The notes beneath the pieces were generated by a model that saw only the letters and a program-made list of their open reading frames with translations, ran no database searches and had not been told where the DNA came from. A DNA stretch of 64,000 bases from contig OX940866.1 in NCBI GenBank assembly GCA_954871525.1, positions 15,275,001-15,339,000 of the forward strand, written 5' to 3'. The translations under genes and the position numbers were made by a program. The stretch is from Parietaria judaica. Taxonomy: Eukaryota > Streptophyta > Magnoliopsida > Rosales > Urticaceae. Positions 1 to 11,709 of this stretch are shown here, one piece after another (within the stretch, counting starts at the first letter, position 1; each line of letters begins with the position of its first letter).

Positions 1-8
1 AGAGCGAG

Positions 9-473
9 ATGATTTTACAGTCGTTCAAGCTACATACAACATTGTTGAAGCATGAATATTACAAGAATAAACTTACCACCAAACAAACAAATTTCCACAA
101 TCTTACAGAAAGGCTTATATCCTTTTTGACCGAGGAGGAGATACAGTTGTTCCGAAGCACCCAGTTTGGGAATCTGTTGGATGTCCCAGAACATTATGAG
201 CATCGTGCACAACTTATGTGGAATTTGCTTTCGAGATACACCGAAGAAAATCCGCATGACAAGGAGATTTGGATGTTGGTAAACAATGTTCCATTACGGT
301 ACGGGATTCAAGAATTTTCCATCCTCACCGGGCTGCTTTGTCACAACCTGCCAACAAGAGGGAAAACTCAAGATGGGAAGGAGCAAAACCGTATTTACAT
401 AGCTTTCAAGAAACGCTTAGGGCTAGGGAAGAAGGAGAACGTAATGGTTGAATTTAGTTATGAGTTTCACTAG
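9..473 (+). pseudogene. DUF1985-like protein fragment (Ulp1/MULE-associated family)
   Basis: An open frame of 154 codons starting at an ATG. The middle (roughly residues 25-115) has the pattern I associate with DUF1985: a hydrophobic segment ending TQFGNLLDVP, an arginine-rich helix with LLSRY, then EIWMLVNNVPLRYGIQEFSILTGL. In plants this domain is mostly found in transposon-carried genes that also encode a C48 (Ulp1/SUMO-type) peptidase. The last ~9 codons are not part of the domain: they run into the first copy of the 695 bp tandem unit beginning at 447, so the protein is truncated. No protease part follows. The window edge cuts off anything upstream. Family assignment is from motif memory, not a profile search; the function is unknown and the copy is most likely a dead transposon gene fragment. 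Confidence 0.6.
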
Positions 474-2693
474 AGACTACGACTCTTATTACGAATGTAA
501 TACATGTCCCAAGATAAATTTTTAATAATTATAGTACCATTGATGTTGCAACGACTGTAAACCGTGTAAAATATATAAATGCTACTATAAATGTCGTAGC
601 ATTTCCTGTAGCATTTATCGTTTGAAATTTAATCCCTTACATATTTTTCCATGAGAATTTTTCTATAGTCAAACTACAATGTATAAGCCCCTAAAATGTT
701 ACTTTTTGAATTGGTTGGAAATTCCATGTCAATTTTTTAGAAGACATATGCATATACTCGAGTACACAATATGAACATCGAGAATACAAAAATCAAATTA
801 ACACTAAAATATTATATAAACACCATATGAACCTCGACCACACTATTTAAACATTGAAAACACTATATGAATGTAAAGAACACGAAAAATATCCACATAA
901 AAAAAAATCAAAAAACATTTACCCGAACAAAAAATTTTGTTTTGAGAGACTAAACGTCAAAATTTGGCTGAAATCCGAAAAGCTCACATATTCGAAATCT
1001 CTGTGTGCCAAGATTTTTCTTATCGATGACGATATCCGCTTCAAAAAATTAAACCTCCCTACCTTACGCGAGGCTTAAATACCGTGGTAAAAATTTTACT
1101 CTACGGTTCGGAGCCGTGGTATAATCTATGTTTTGCACTAGTTGTTGAATTTAGTTATGGGTCTCACTGAAGACTACGACTCTTATTACGAATATTTTAC
1201 AAGTCCAAAAATAAATATTCAATAATTTATAGTACCATTGATATCGTACCGACTATAAACCGTAAAGAATATATAAATGCTACTATAAATGCTATAGAAT
1301 TTCATGTAGCATTTCCCGTCGGCAATTTAATTCTTACATATTTATACATGAGAATTTTTTTATAGTCAAATTTCAATGTATAATCCCCAAAAACGTTACT
1401 TTTTGAATTGATTGTATATTTCATGTCAATTTTTTAGAACACATATGCATACTAGAGTACACAATATGAACACCAAAATCAAACTAACATTAAAAACATT
1501 ATATGAAAATCAAGAACACCATATGAACCCCGAGAACACTATTTGAACATTAAAAACACTATATGAATGTAAAGAACACGAAAAATATCCACATAAAAAA
1601 TATTAAAAATATTTACCCGAACAAAAAATCTTTGTTTTGAGGGCCTAAACATCGAAATTCGGCAAAAAAATCCAAAAAGCTCACATATTCGAGATCTATG
1701 TGTGCCAAGATTTTTCTTATTGATGACGATATCCGCTTCAAAAAACTAGGCCTCCTACCTTACGCCGGGCTTAAATACAATGCTAAAATTTTTACCCTAC
1801 CGTTTAGAGCCGTGGTATAATCTATGTTTTGTACTAGTGGCTGAATTTAGTTATGGGTCCCACAAGAGACTACGACTCTTATTACGAATATATTACAGGT
1901 CCCAAAATAAATATTTAATAATTTATAGTACCATTTATATAGTAACGACTATAATATTGGGGATCGGTTCTCCGATCCCGTGAATATTATCGCGAAATGT
2001 GCTGTCGAACCGTCTGGGTAACATTTAAAAAATTATTTTAAAGCGGAAAACTTGTTAACCGTATGACGGGTCAAACATCGGATAATAACCAAATATCAAG
2101 ATATGATAAATATTAAGTAATTTAATATTCATAAATCTTATTAATAATCTAGTCTATAGGAAATAAATAGAAAGCAGTAAATGGTTGGATTTATAACCCA
2201 ATGCATAAGGCCGTACCTCAGTTCTAGACTTCCGGTTGCGCGTTCTGAACTTGGCAGGGCTCCGCCGGTGCTGAGGGAAACACCCGTGATCTTCCGGGAT
2301 ATTCTCCTAGATTCCTCGTACCGTAGCGTGAGCTTCGCCGGCAAGACTCTGTCGCAAACTTTAACTAATGGTTCTTTTTAAGCTTCCGGAGAACGTCTCT
2401 TAAGCCGAACCAGAAAAAGGAGATCAGTAGCAAAAATTCACAGACTCTGAGGGAGAGAGAGAGTTCGAATTTTGCTCTGGGGAAATGTGTGAAAAATGTG
2501 TAAATACCCATCTACGTACAAACTTTTTAAACAAATACTCATAGTTTCATTAAATTATATTTTACTCATTTTAATTTATTTCTTCCTAAACTACCCTCAC
2601 CCTCTCCATCAGAGTTCTCAGTCACTCATTTACTCTCTCTCTCTCTTCACTCTCGTCACCGTTGAATTCTTCACCGGTGAACAGAGCTCCGAC

Positions 2694-3014
2694 ATGGCGA
2701 ACCGAGAAACGAGTACAGAAATTCTCACTCTTGGAAGCACTCAATCTCTTGCTGCGATGGTTGTTCTTCTGGATATTGTTGTGAGAGAAAACCGATCTCT
2801 GGAGCTCGGAGGATTGCGACGCGTATGGATTGCTGTTTGGATCGGAATTTCATTTGTTCTGAGTGTTTCAGGGAAGGCGAAAGTGAAGATGAGCAGAAAT
2901 GGTGAGATTGAGGTAGCTTTTCTATATCCCGTTTTGTTCGTGCACAGTGGCGCTGCCGAAACAGTAGAAGAAACGCAGAGAATAACGATGCTCGAGTCGA
3001 ATGTGTCGAATTAG
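2694..3014 (+). CDS. Unrecognised 106-codon ORF, likely a captured gene fragment
   Basis: The ATG at 2694 follows a pyrimidine-rich, CT-repeat leader (2590-2690) that looks like a plant 5' UTR. The frame runs 106 codons to TAG at 3012-3014. The product begins MANRETSTEI and contains a hydrophobic segment around WIAVWIGISFVLSV (about residues 49-62), which could be one membrane helix. I do not recognise the family. After the stop, another frame stays open to about 3184 with IPELVARFRFRESRS-like residues, so a frameshift or a missing intron is possible. Base composition is richer in GC than the surroundings, as expected for exon-derived DNA. It sits in the block trapped inside a composite LTR, so a decayed gene fragment is more likely than a working gene. 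Confidence 0.3.
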   Translation: MANRETSTEILTLGSTQSLAAMVVLLDIVVRENRSLELGGLRRVWIAVWIGISFVLSVSGKAKVKMSRNGEIEVAFLYPVLFVHSGAAETVEETQRITMLESNVSN

Positions 3015-3667
3015 GCACAAAGATACCCGAGCTAGTCGCTCGGTTTCGGTTCCGAGAGAGCAGGTCGTGGTCAGGTTTTAGCCCATCGCCAGATCAAACC
3101 TCCAACGGGTCACCGTACGACATCATTTCCACGATTCCAATGGGACTCCTCGTCAAAATACCGGCAGATCTCGAAAAACGATAAAGGGTGTATCCGCTTA
3201 TTAATCTTCCCGTACCAACTGCTTGATCTTTTGCCTATAGAGTAAAAGCTTTGAACCTTATTATGTCATTTGTATTGTGTAGGCTAATGATATACAAAGC
3301 ATTAAGATTCGTGCTCTCATTAATTTTGTGAAAATAGAATGATTCGGTTGACGGTTTTTTTTTCTTCGATTTATAGATCACTCGTGAATTTAGCTTTTGA
3401 TTTCATGACTAAGAACTGTGCCGTCTGTTAATCACATTCTAGTTCCAAAAGTAGGAATTTGGGGTTTGTTTATGCTTAATCACGTTGTTTTGATTTTTTA
3501 TTTATTTATTTATATTTAGCATAGGTGCATTGAGGCCAAACGTACATGGACAATACACATATAAATCACATAGTGGTTATGTTCATATTGGTATGAAGGG
3601 CTCAAACTTGATTTGTTCAAGCCTATGAATTTGGTTGCCGTTGTAAAATTTGACATTGGGCGGACAA
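3015..3667. other. Noncoding stretch after the ORF
   Basis: AT-rich DNA with poly-T tracts (3355-3362, 3495-3520). The first ~170 bp may still be exon-like because a frame is open; beyond 3190 I see no coding signal, RNA gene or repeat. Confidence 0.4.
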
Positions 3668-4545
3668 TTGTAACTAAAGTTACATAAATGTACATCAATA
3701 ATTAATATTATGAAATTGTATAAAGTTCTCATGTTGAAAAAAAATATCGTTTTATAATTATACTACATATATAACTACAAATATGTTATTGTAACTTTAG
3801 TTACGTTAATGTAACTACGATTACGTTATTGTAACTTTAGTTATGTTAATGTAACTATAATTTCGTAAATGTAACTATAATTACATAAATATAATGAAAT
3901 ACATAATTTTACTTAAAATTAGGTTTTTAAATGCATTTTGGTGCATGGAATGAGATTTAAAATTGCTATTTCTGTTTTTTAATTCTAGTTACATATATGT
4001 AACTGAAATTACGTGTATGTAATTCTAGTTACTTGGACGCAATTAAAGTCTATCATTTGAATTACTTATTCGCAACATAGATACATAAATCTCATTTGGG
4101 TTACTTATACGTAATTATAAATACATATATATAAATATAGATAATGTGCAAAAAAAAAATTACATAAATGTAATAAATAATAATAACGTATGTAACTGTA
4201 GTTACATAAGTGTTAATGTAGCTACCCAAGTGTAACGGTAGTTTCTTAAGTGTAATTGTAATTACGTAAGTGTCACTCTAGTTACATTTACGTAACTGTA
4301 ATTATATAAGTTTAACTGTAGTTACCCAAGTGTAACTACAGTATTTACTAAGAATTTCATAACTGCAATTTCATTTTAACACCATGAAATACCATTTAAA
4401 TCTCACTTGTGAATACATATGATTTGGACCTACTGAACCTGTAACAATTGTAATTTTTGAAGTTATTATATAAATACCGATTTTAAAATAATGTAACTTT
4501 AGTTACATAAGTGTAACTGTAGTTACGTAAGTGTAACTACAGTTA
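3668..4545. repeat. Degenerate ~18 bp palindromic minisatellite (GTAACTnnAGTTAC)
   Basis: Clusters of GTAACT..AGTTAC units, each itself a near-perfect palindrome joined by ACATAAGT or ACGTAAGT-like linkers, at about 3668-3880, 3985-4035, 4190-4345 and 4490-4545. The clusters are separated by AT-rich spacers. There is no coding capacity. Confidence 0.75.
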
Positions 4546-4850
4546 CAGGCCTATCGGCTACTCCGGCGCTCGTATTGAATTCTCTACAGCCACGCTATTC
4601 GGCTTCTCGGCTAATTCGGCTCTCGTCTCGAATTCTTTTCGGCGACGCTCTTCGGCTTCTTCGAACGTTCATAACGAATTATCTTCGGGGCTCGTCTCGA
4701 CTTCCCTTCGGCGACGGTCTTCGGCGCCTTCGGCTCTCGAATCGAATTCAACTTCTCGTCTTCTTCGGCTCTCGTCTCGAATTCTCTTTGATCAGCGACG
4801 CTCTTCGACTTCTTCGGCGCTTGTACCGAATTATCTTCGGCTTTGTCGAC
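4546..4850. repeat. GC-rich minisatellite with TCGGCTCTCGTCTCGAATTC units
   Basis: Repeats of TCGGCTCTCGTCTCGAATTC, GGCGACGCTCTTCGGCTTCT and TTCGGCGC in varying order, with a period of roughly 60 bp, abutting the GTAACT array. Open frames on both strands across it are a consequence of the repeat. Bases 4851-4909 between it and the nested LTR hold nothing I can identify. Confidence 0.65.
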
Positions 4851-4909
4851 CTTCAAATTATGGTATCAAACCTCGATCTTCTGAAACTCCAAATGTACAC
4901 TGCAAGTAC

Positions 4910-7821
4910 TGTTGGAAATCGGGGTTTGATTCCCGACTTCATTACCACAAAAAATGCTTACGAGCCATCCCGGTAACATTTAAAAAATTATTTTAAAGCG
5001 GAAAAACTTGTTATCGTAACGGCACGGATATCGGGTAATAACCATTTTAACAAGATCCGATAAATATTACATATTTAATATTCACAACACATTATTAATA
5101 TCATAGTCGAAATAAGAATAGAAAGCAGTAAATGTTTGCATTTATTAACCCAATGCATAAGGCCGTACCTCAGTTGACGTTTCTGACTGCGAACTCTGAA
5201 GTTCGGTAGGGCTCCGCCGGTGCTGAGGGAAACACTCGTGATCTTCCGGGATATTCTCCTGGACTCCTCGTACCGAAGCGTGGGCTTCGCCGGCAGGACT
5301 CTGTTCTTTTGAAGCTTCCGGAGAAATAGTCTCCTAAGCCGAACCAGAAAAGAGATCAGAGGCAGAAAACTCGCAGACCCTAGAGAGAGATGGAGAGCTC
5401 GAGTTTTTGCTGTGTGGAAGGTGTGTTGAATGTTGTAAATGAGCTCCCTATTTATAGACTTGGCCCGTAACCGAATTAGAGAAATTCTCTCATCAATTTT
5501 TGATTTTCTTATAATTAAATACAATAATTATCTCAATCCAATGGCTAAGATTCAATCTCATCTAAATCCAAAGGTTATAATTATTTAAGTATTTAATTAA
5601 ATAAGAAAGAATTGGTAAATATAAAAACCAATAAAAATCGAAAATATATATATATATATATAAAATCAATTTCGAAATTTATAAATAAATATAATTAATT
5701 ATCTTAATCCAATGGATAAGATTCAATCTTATCTAAATCCAATGGATATAATTAATTAGGGATTTAATTTTAAATAAGAAAGACTTGGTAAAAAGAAAAC
5801 CAATCTTATCTACTTATTTATCTTTATTCGAATATATATATATATATATATAATAATAATTTTGAAATATTATTAATTATCTAGATCCAACGGTTTAGAT
5901 TAATCTTAGACCGATCTAATGGATCGAATTAGTTTAGGATAAAATCAGATATCTTAAGACTTAGTAAGAGCCCTAATTCGATTTAATCCTTAACCATATT
6001 TCGAAAATTATATATTACATGTATGATTAATTAATTTCCAATCCGACAGTAAAGATTAAATCTTAAACCGATCTAACGGATACAATTAATTAGGTCAAAT
6101 TCGAAAACCCTAAGCTTGGTCACCAAGCTACTATTTTCGAATTAGGGTTAGGTCAAAAATCAATCTTCTTAATCCTACGGTTAATTTTAAATCATTTCCG
6201 ATCTAAAGGATAAGATTGATTTTAGGGTTTTTGCCAAAGTACCAAACTTTAGGTACTTATGCCGTAAATATTAAACCCTAGCTAGGTCAAGCACGTGTGG
6301 GCAAGATTATGCAGGCCCACATTGATTTACAATATATATATATATAATTAAATATATATATATATATATTATTATTAATATAAATCCATTAATTATTAAT
6401 TAATTATTAATAAGATATTAATAATTAAATCCAAATAATTAAATTATATTAATAATTCCTGATCTCAATATCACACATAAAAATTTCATGGTGCCACATC
6501 ATCATTTAAATTCGTGACATGTGGTTTAATCATAGTTTATCGAACCGAGCACAAACTTAGAAAATCCATAAATCACAAACCGTAAGTCGAAATGACTTGG
6601 TTCAAAAAGCAAAGTTGCTTAGAATTTAATTTCCAACAACATAGTGCTGATAGAAAATCTAAATTCTAACTTTCGTTTATCAGTTAATTTCGTGCACCAA
6701 GATATGGTACTTTTGCCACGCTGACGATAAAACTATCTGACGTCTGCCACAGACCTTTCAGTTTTATAAGTCTAGCCAAATGATTAAACATTATCCAGAA
6801 TGTATTTTAATCACGTACGTATCATCCGTAACGGAGCTATCCTGGGGACCATGGACCCGTATCACTTAAGCTCCAACGAACTGCTAGTTGTTCGTCAAAC
6901 CTCGAAGTGATTCCACTATAGACCCGAGGCTGCACTCTTTAGTGATACGGTGTATATTATTCCCTTTATAATAGCAGGGTGTCCATTGATACAATCAAAT
7001 TCGGGTTATTGATCTTTCACTTGATGATCCACACACGAGCAAGCGGTTTCTACCGTTATGCCCCTCATTGCATTTTCATCCTTGACTCAGTCAGTAATAT
7101 TATGAGTGACCCACTTATGGTTTCGATTCATAAGTTGCGCACGGGTACCTCTCACTTCTCACCACCAACAATCAAGGGAATCATCATCACTCTAAAGAGA
7201 GATGTGTGATGCCCATGTCTATGACCAAGCTATTTTAACTGCTGACTATCATGTTCCCAAAATAATAGTGTTGGGAACAACGGTAATTTATTGTGTTCTT
7301 TAACGGTTAAATCAAAGAACAATCAAGCCAGCAGCTCGGACTCAAGATCACTCAGGTTTTAGATCGAATATCCATTTGATCATCTACTAGTGACTCAACT
7401 CAAAGTTATCAGTGACGGTCTTATATGATAAATTCCGGAGTTTAAGTCAGGTCCAGTCCAGTATGAAGACACTTCATACTTAATGCACTTCTAGTGAGTG
7501 TGACACACACAAAATCCAGAATAGGATTGTCACTTAGTCACATTAATGACCTTATACGATTAATGGGCTCCCACCCAGTTAATCAGGTCACGGCCATTTT
7601 AAGTTCATTTATTATGATTATTAATTCTTCCTCACATTGACTCTGTTGTGATAATAATAACATAATTGCATCCTTTATGAACTAAGGAAACAAACATTCT
7701 ATTTTACTCTACCAGAAACTATAATAAGATTAACATAATAAGTATCATCTTTATTCAATGACATATCATAATCTTTTACAAATGGATAAAATATCTTGTT
7801 TAAGGACACATATGTCCAACA
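4910..7821 (-). mobile_element. Solo LTR (Copia family with ~2.7 kb LTR), nested
   Basis: Full-length LTR from TGTTGGAAATC to TGTCCAACA, 2,912 bp, collinear with 29865-32541 and 38365-41106. No internal region or second LTR adjoins it, so it is a solo LTR. It contains (TA)n stretches near 5648, 5832 and 6330. Flanking pentamers are AGTAC and GATAC, which is not a convincing TSD, so ends may have decayed or the copy arose by rearrangement. Confidence 0.75.
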
Positions 7822-8587
7822 GATACGACATTGCTTTTACATTTAAGAAACAACGCAGAAGCGATTCAAACATGTATATAATTTGCTCTGTATAATGTGA
7901 AGGTCGTAAAAAAGCTTTGCTTTCAGATTTTAGAAGAATCTCTTTGGTTCTCATACGAAAAGCTACAAGAGAAATAATCGAAACTTGGAAGACGCTTGAG
8001 ATGAGAATCTGCGTGAAAAATGAAAGAGAAAGGATCTAGCAGTGGAAAGAGTCAAAGAGATGATCGTGCTCTGTGTATCGCCATTGATATTGATTAACGC
8101 AGAGAATCTTCCTCACCATATATATATATAACTTCTTTTGCATCTACGCTTTCCGTTAGATTATATATATAATATACATATATATTTCTCAAAAACACGA
8201 ACGTCAGAGACGAGACACAAGAGATGAAACTGGGTCGAATTTGAATTCCTTTGAATCGCGTAATTACAAAGATTTTAAATGAAATTACCTACAAAATTCT
8301 ATAATCAATCGAAAGAAGGTGAAGGCTGAAGGATGAATGCTCAATGAAGATCAGAAAATCGCAGAAGAAGGATGAAGAATGGTGAATCGCAAAAGACGAT
8401 GAAGAAGAGTGATGAAGTTTCAAATATGTCGATGAAGTTTATTAAGTTTCAACGTGGATATAGATAGGAGAAGATGAGGCTATTTTTGTCCATAAAACAT
8501 CAATTGGGTACTTCTTTAATTTTATCAAACTTTTGAGTAATCTTTTAAAAATTTTATGATTAAATGAGTATTTGCCTAGTAAGCCCA
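7822..8587. other. Uncharacterised noncoding stretch
   Basis: Mixed sequence between two LTR segments. It includes (TA)n at about 8120 and 8163, and a purine-rich part (8320-8440) with repeated GAAGAATGATGAAG-like words. It ends with the inverted copy of the CAAATACTCAT motif. I see no ORF above 62 codons and no RNA gene. Confidence 0.5.
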
Positions 8588-9969
8588 TAATTAAATTATA
8601 TTAATATCTACTGATATCAATATCACACATTTAAATGTCATGGTGCAACACCATCATTTAAATTTGTGACACGTGATTTAATTTCATAGTTTTACCGAAA
8701 CGATCACAAACTTAGAAATTCTCTAAATCACAAACCGTACGTCGAAACGACTCGGTTCCAAAAGAAAAGTTTCTTAGAATTTAATTTCCAACAACTTAAA
8801 TGTTGACAGAAAATCCAAATTCTACTTTCTTTTGTCAGTTAATTTCAGTTACCAAGATGTGGTACTTTTGCCACACTACTGATAAAACTATCTGATGTCT
8901 GACACAGACTTCAGTTTTATAAATCTTGCCAAATGATTAAACATCTCAAAATGTTCCTATCACGTACGTATCATTCCTTATGAAGCTATCATGGGGACCA
9001 TGGACCCGTATCACTTAAGCTCCAACGAACTGCTAGTTGTTCGTCAAACCTCGGTGTAATTCCACTATAAACCCGAGGCTGCACTCTTTAGTGATACAAT
9101 ATACATTATTCCCTTTATAACAGCAGGGTGTCCATTTATACAAGCAAATTCGGGTTATTGATCTTTCACTTGATGATCCACACACGAGCAGGCGGTTTTT
9201 ACCGTTATGCCTCTCATTGCATTTTCCTCTTTGACTCAGTCAGTAATATCATGAATAACCCACTTATTGTTTCGATTCATAAGTTGCGCACGGGTACCTC
9301 TCATTTCTCACCACCGACAACCAAGGGAATCATCATGACTCTGAAGAGAGATGTGTGATGCCTATGTCTATGACCAAGCTACCCTTACTGCTGACTATCA
9401 TGTTCCCAAAAAATAGTGTTGGGAACAACAATAACAATGTGTTCTTTAACGGTTAAATCAAAGAACAATCAAGTCAACAACTCGGACTCAAGATCACTCA
9501 AGACTTAGATCGAATATCCATTTGATCATCTACTAGTGACTCAACTCCAAGTTATCAGTGACGTTCGTATATGATAACTTCCGGAGTTTAAGTCAGGTCC
9601 AGTCCAGTATGAAGACACTGCATACTTAATGCACTTCTAGTGAGTGTGACACACACTTAATCCAGAATAGGATTATATCACTTAGTCACATTAATGACCT
9701 TATAGGATTAATGGGCTCCCACCCAGTTAATCAGGTCACATACATTTTAAGTTCATTTATTATGATTATTAATTCTTCCTCACATTGACTCGGTTGTGAT
9801 AATAATAATATAATTGCATCATTTATGAACTAAGGAACAAACATTCTATTTTACTCTACTAGAAACTATAATAAGATTAACATAATAAACACTATCTTTT
9901 ATTGAACGACTTGTCATAATCTTTTTACAAATAGGATAAAACAACTTGTTTAAGGACACATATCCAACA
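8588..9969 (-). mobile_element. Partial LTR, right-hand segment of the composite
   Basis: Matches about 6430-7821 of the nested solo LTR, including the stretch around ATCACGTACGTATCATTC and the terminal AAGGACACATATCCAACA. It provides the right terminus of the 8 kb composite and abuts the TSD TATAA. Confidence 0.8.
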
Positions 9970-10579
9970 TATAAACCGTGAAGAATATATAAATGCTACT
10001 ATAAATGCTATAACATTTCCTGTAGCATTTACCGTCGGCAATTTAATCCTTACATATTTTTCCATGAGAATTTTTTTATAGTCAAATTTCAATGTATAAT
10101 CCCCAAAAACGTTACTTTTTGAATTGATTGTATATTTCATGTCAATTTTTTAGAACACATATGCATACTCTAGTACACAATATGAACATCGAGAACCCAA
10201 AAATCAAATTAACATTAAAAACATTATATGAACATCAAGAACACCTATGAACTTCGAGACTATTATTTGAACATTAAAAACACTATATGAATGTTAAAAA
10301 CAAGAAAAAAAACCCACATAAAAAATCCAAAACCATTTACCCGAACAAAGAATCTTCGTTTTGAGGGCATAAACGTCGAAATTCGGTTAAAATCCAAAAA
10401 GCTACATACTCTCTGTGCCAAGCTTTTTCTTATTGATGACGATATCCGCTTCACAAAGTTTAGACCTCCATACCTTACTTGAGGCTTAAATAGCGTGATG
10501 AAAATGTTACTCTACGATTTGGAGCCGTGAAATAGTCTATGTTTCGTGATAGTCGTTGAATTTAATTGTATTAATCAAT

Positions 10580-10958
10580 GGGCCCGTTTGGTACAGCTTA
10601 ATTTTTTTTTAAATGTTTTTAGTTTTAGTTTTAAAAAAAATGACAGGTGTTTGGTAAACTGTTTATAAAACAGTTGTTGTTGGTAACAAAAGTTGATTTA
10701 GCGTTTGGTAAAATAATATATTTTGGGTAAAAAAACTAAAATAAATTAAAAACCGTATTTTTATTTTAGAAAAGAACTCAAAAGCTACGAATCCTAGCTT
10801 TTACAACTCATGTAAAAAAATCTAAAATCACTTTTGAGGTTTTTTTTTTTTTTTTTGTAACAACGTCTAAAATTTGAGCTGAACCAAAACATCTAAAAAG
10901 TAGTTTAGTTTATTTTAGAAACAAAAATAATTTTTTTTAAACTGAACCAAACACACCC
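10580..10958. mobile_element. MITE with GGGCCCGTTTGG ends
   Basis: 379 bp element. Left end GGGCCCGTTTGGTACAGCTT, right end complementary in the pattern AACTGAACCAAACACACCC. It is flanked by AAT at 10577-10579 and 10959-10961, fitting a 3 bp TSD. The termini resemble Tourist/PIF-Harbinger MITEs, whose TSD is usually TAA/TTA, so the superfamily is tentative. It is noncoding and internally A/T-homopolymer rich. Lies 0.8 kb upstream of the CNOT9 start codon. Confidence 0.65.
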
Positions 10959-10961
10959 AAT

Positions 10962-11165
10962 ATTTACCCAATATTTAGATGAATCAATATTTGGAGTCGT
11001 AGTATATTAATCGATTCTTCTATTAGTATTTGGATGAACTCTTCAAATTGAAAATAAATATTTATTTTGAGTGTAATATTTCATTATTTTTTTAAAAATT
11101 AATATATATTTTATCATATTAATAAAAAACTAAAAACTAAACAGAATATTAATAAAATAAATAAA
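10962..11165. other. Short AT-rich spacer between two MITEs
   Basis: Noncoding; an AATATTT-containing motif recurs (10960-11040), nothing else recognisable. Confidence 0.4.
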
Positions 11166-11634
11166 GGGTTAATGATGGTGAAAATAACCAAAGTTTAGTC
11201 AAAGAACCCTTCGTGTACCGAAAGTTTAAAAGTGGTGGCAAAAATACCTAAAATTGAATTTGGGGAGTTGACCACGTCATTCTCGTAGCGTTGTTAACTT
11301 ACCCGCTAACTCTGGCCTCGTGGATAAATCTGTTTTGTTAAGTGTAATAATTAAGGGTTTAATTAGTTGTATTAAATAGTACTAATTAGGGGGTTAATTC
11401 GTTGTTTAGTCGTAAACGAGATTGATGTGAGCTCGTCCACGTGTCAAAAATTGTTATGTCAGCAACCCACGTTTGTCCACGTGGCTAGAGTTAACGGGTA
11501 AGTTAATGGCGTTACAAGAATGGAGTAGTCAACTCCCCAAATGCGACTTTAGGTATTTTTATCATTATTTTTAAACTTTAGGTACACGAAGGGTTCTTTG
11601 AACAAATTTTTGATATTCTTAAAGTCATTAACCC
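11166..11634. mobile_element. MITE-like element with ~140 bp inverted ends
   Basis: 469 bp. The first ~140 bp and last ~140 bp are inverted copies of each other: GGGTTAATGA at the edge, then AAAGAACCCTTCGTGTACC, AAAATACCTAAA, TTTGGGGAGTTGAC and TTAACTTACCCG in the same order on both arms. No clear TSD is visible next to the ends. The long inverted ends would suit a Mutator-derived MITE. It ends about 165 bp before the CNOT9 start codon, so it lies in the promoter or 5' UTR region. Confidence 0.7.
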
Positions 11635-11709
11635 AACATAGGTCTTTCTTTTATTACAATTCAAAAAGATTTTTTTTTTCTTTTTTTAAGATTTCTTCAT
11701 CAAAATAAT

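Larger units (their letters stand above)
2504..8587. mobile_element. Foreign block inside the composite LTR, possibly a gene-fragment-carrying DNA transposon
   Basis: LTR homology stops near 2503 and resumes near 8588. The intervening DNA is unlike the LTR family, apart from a complete nested LTR at 4910-7821. Near the two edges an 11 bp motif occurs in inverted orientation, CAAATACTCAT at 2532-2542 and its complement at 8564-8574, followed on both sides by further loosely matching AT-rich sequence with TTACTCA. This suggests, weakly, a DNA transposon with terminal inverted repeats that carried gene-like DNA. The alternative is a rearrangement that replaced the LTR centre. Confidence 0.35.
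1955..9969 (-). mobile_element. Composite Copia-type LTR insertion with TSD TATAA
   Basis: The left end (1955-2503) matches the first ~530 bp of the long LTR family seen at 4910, 29865 and 38365. The right end (8588-9969) matches the last ~1.4 kb of that LTR and ends in CCAACA. The whole is flanked by TATAA at 1950-1954 and 9970-9974, and lies inside the third 695 bp unit, which resumes in register afterwards. The element therefore entered as one unit. The LTR centre (about 1 kb) is missing and replaced by a 6 kb block (2504-8587). The left terminus reads TATTGG instead of the family's TGTTGG, consistent with one G-to-A change. Strand is given in the element's own sense, in which this family starts TGTTGGACA. 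Confidence 0.75.
447..10554 (+). repeat. Three tandem copies of a ~695 bp unit, third copy split by an LTR insertion
   Basis: Unit 1 runs 447-1143, unit 2 1144-1838, and unit 3 1839-1954 plus 9975-10554. Each begins with a variant of GTTGAATTTAGTTATG and contains the same landmarks in order: ACGACTCTTATTACGAAT, a short palindromic stretch around AAATGCTACTATAAATGC, runs of AACACTATATGAA-like motifs, and an end near GGAGCCGTGGTATAATC. Start-to-start spacing is 697 and 695 bp. Subtracting the 8,015 bp insertion and its 5 bp TSD makes the third unit the same length. Function unknown; the unit is noncoding as far as I can see. Confidence 0.8.

Noticed and set aside
4905..7826. TSD for the solo LTR at 4910-7821
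   Set aside because: The flanking pentamers AGTAC and GATAC agree at only three positions, so I do not claim a duplication.
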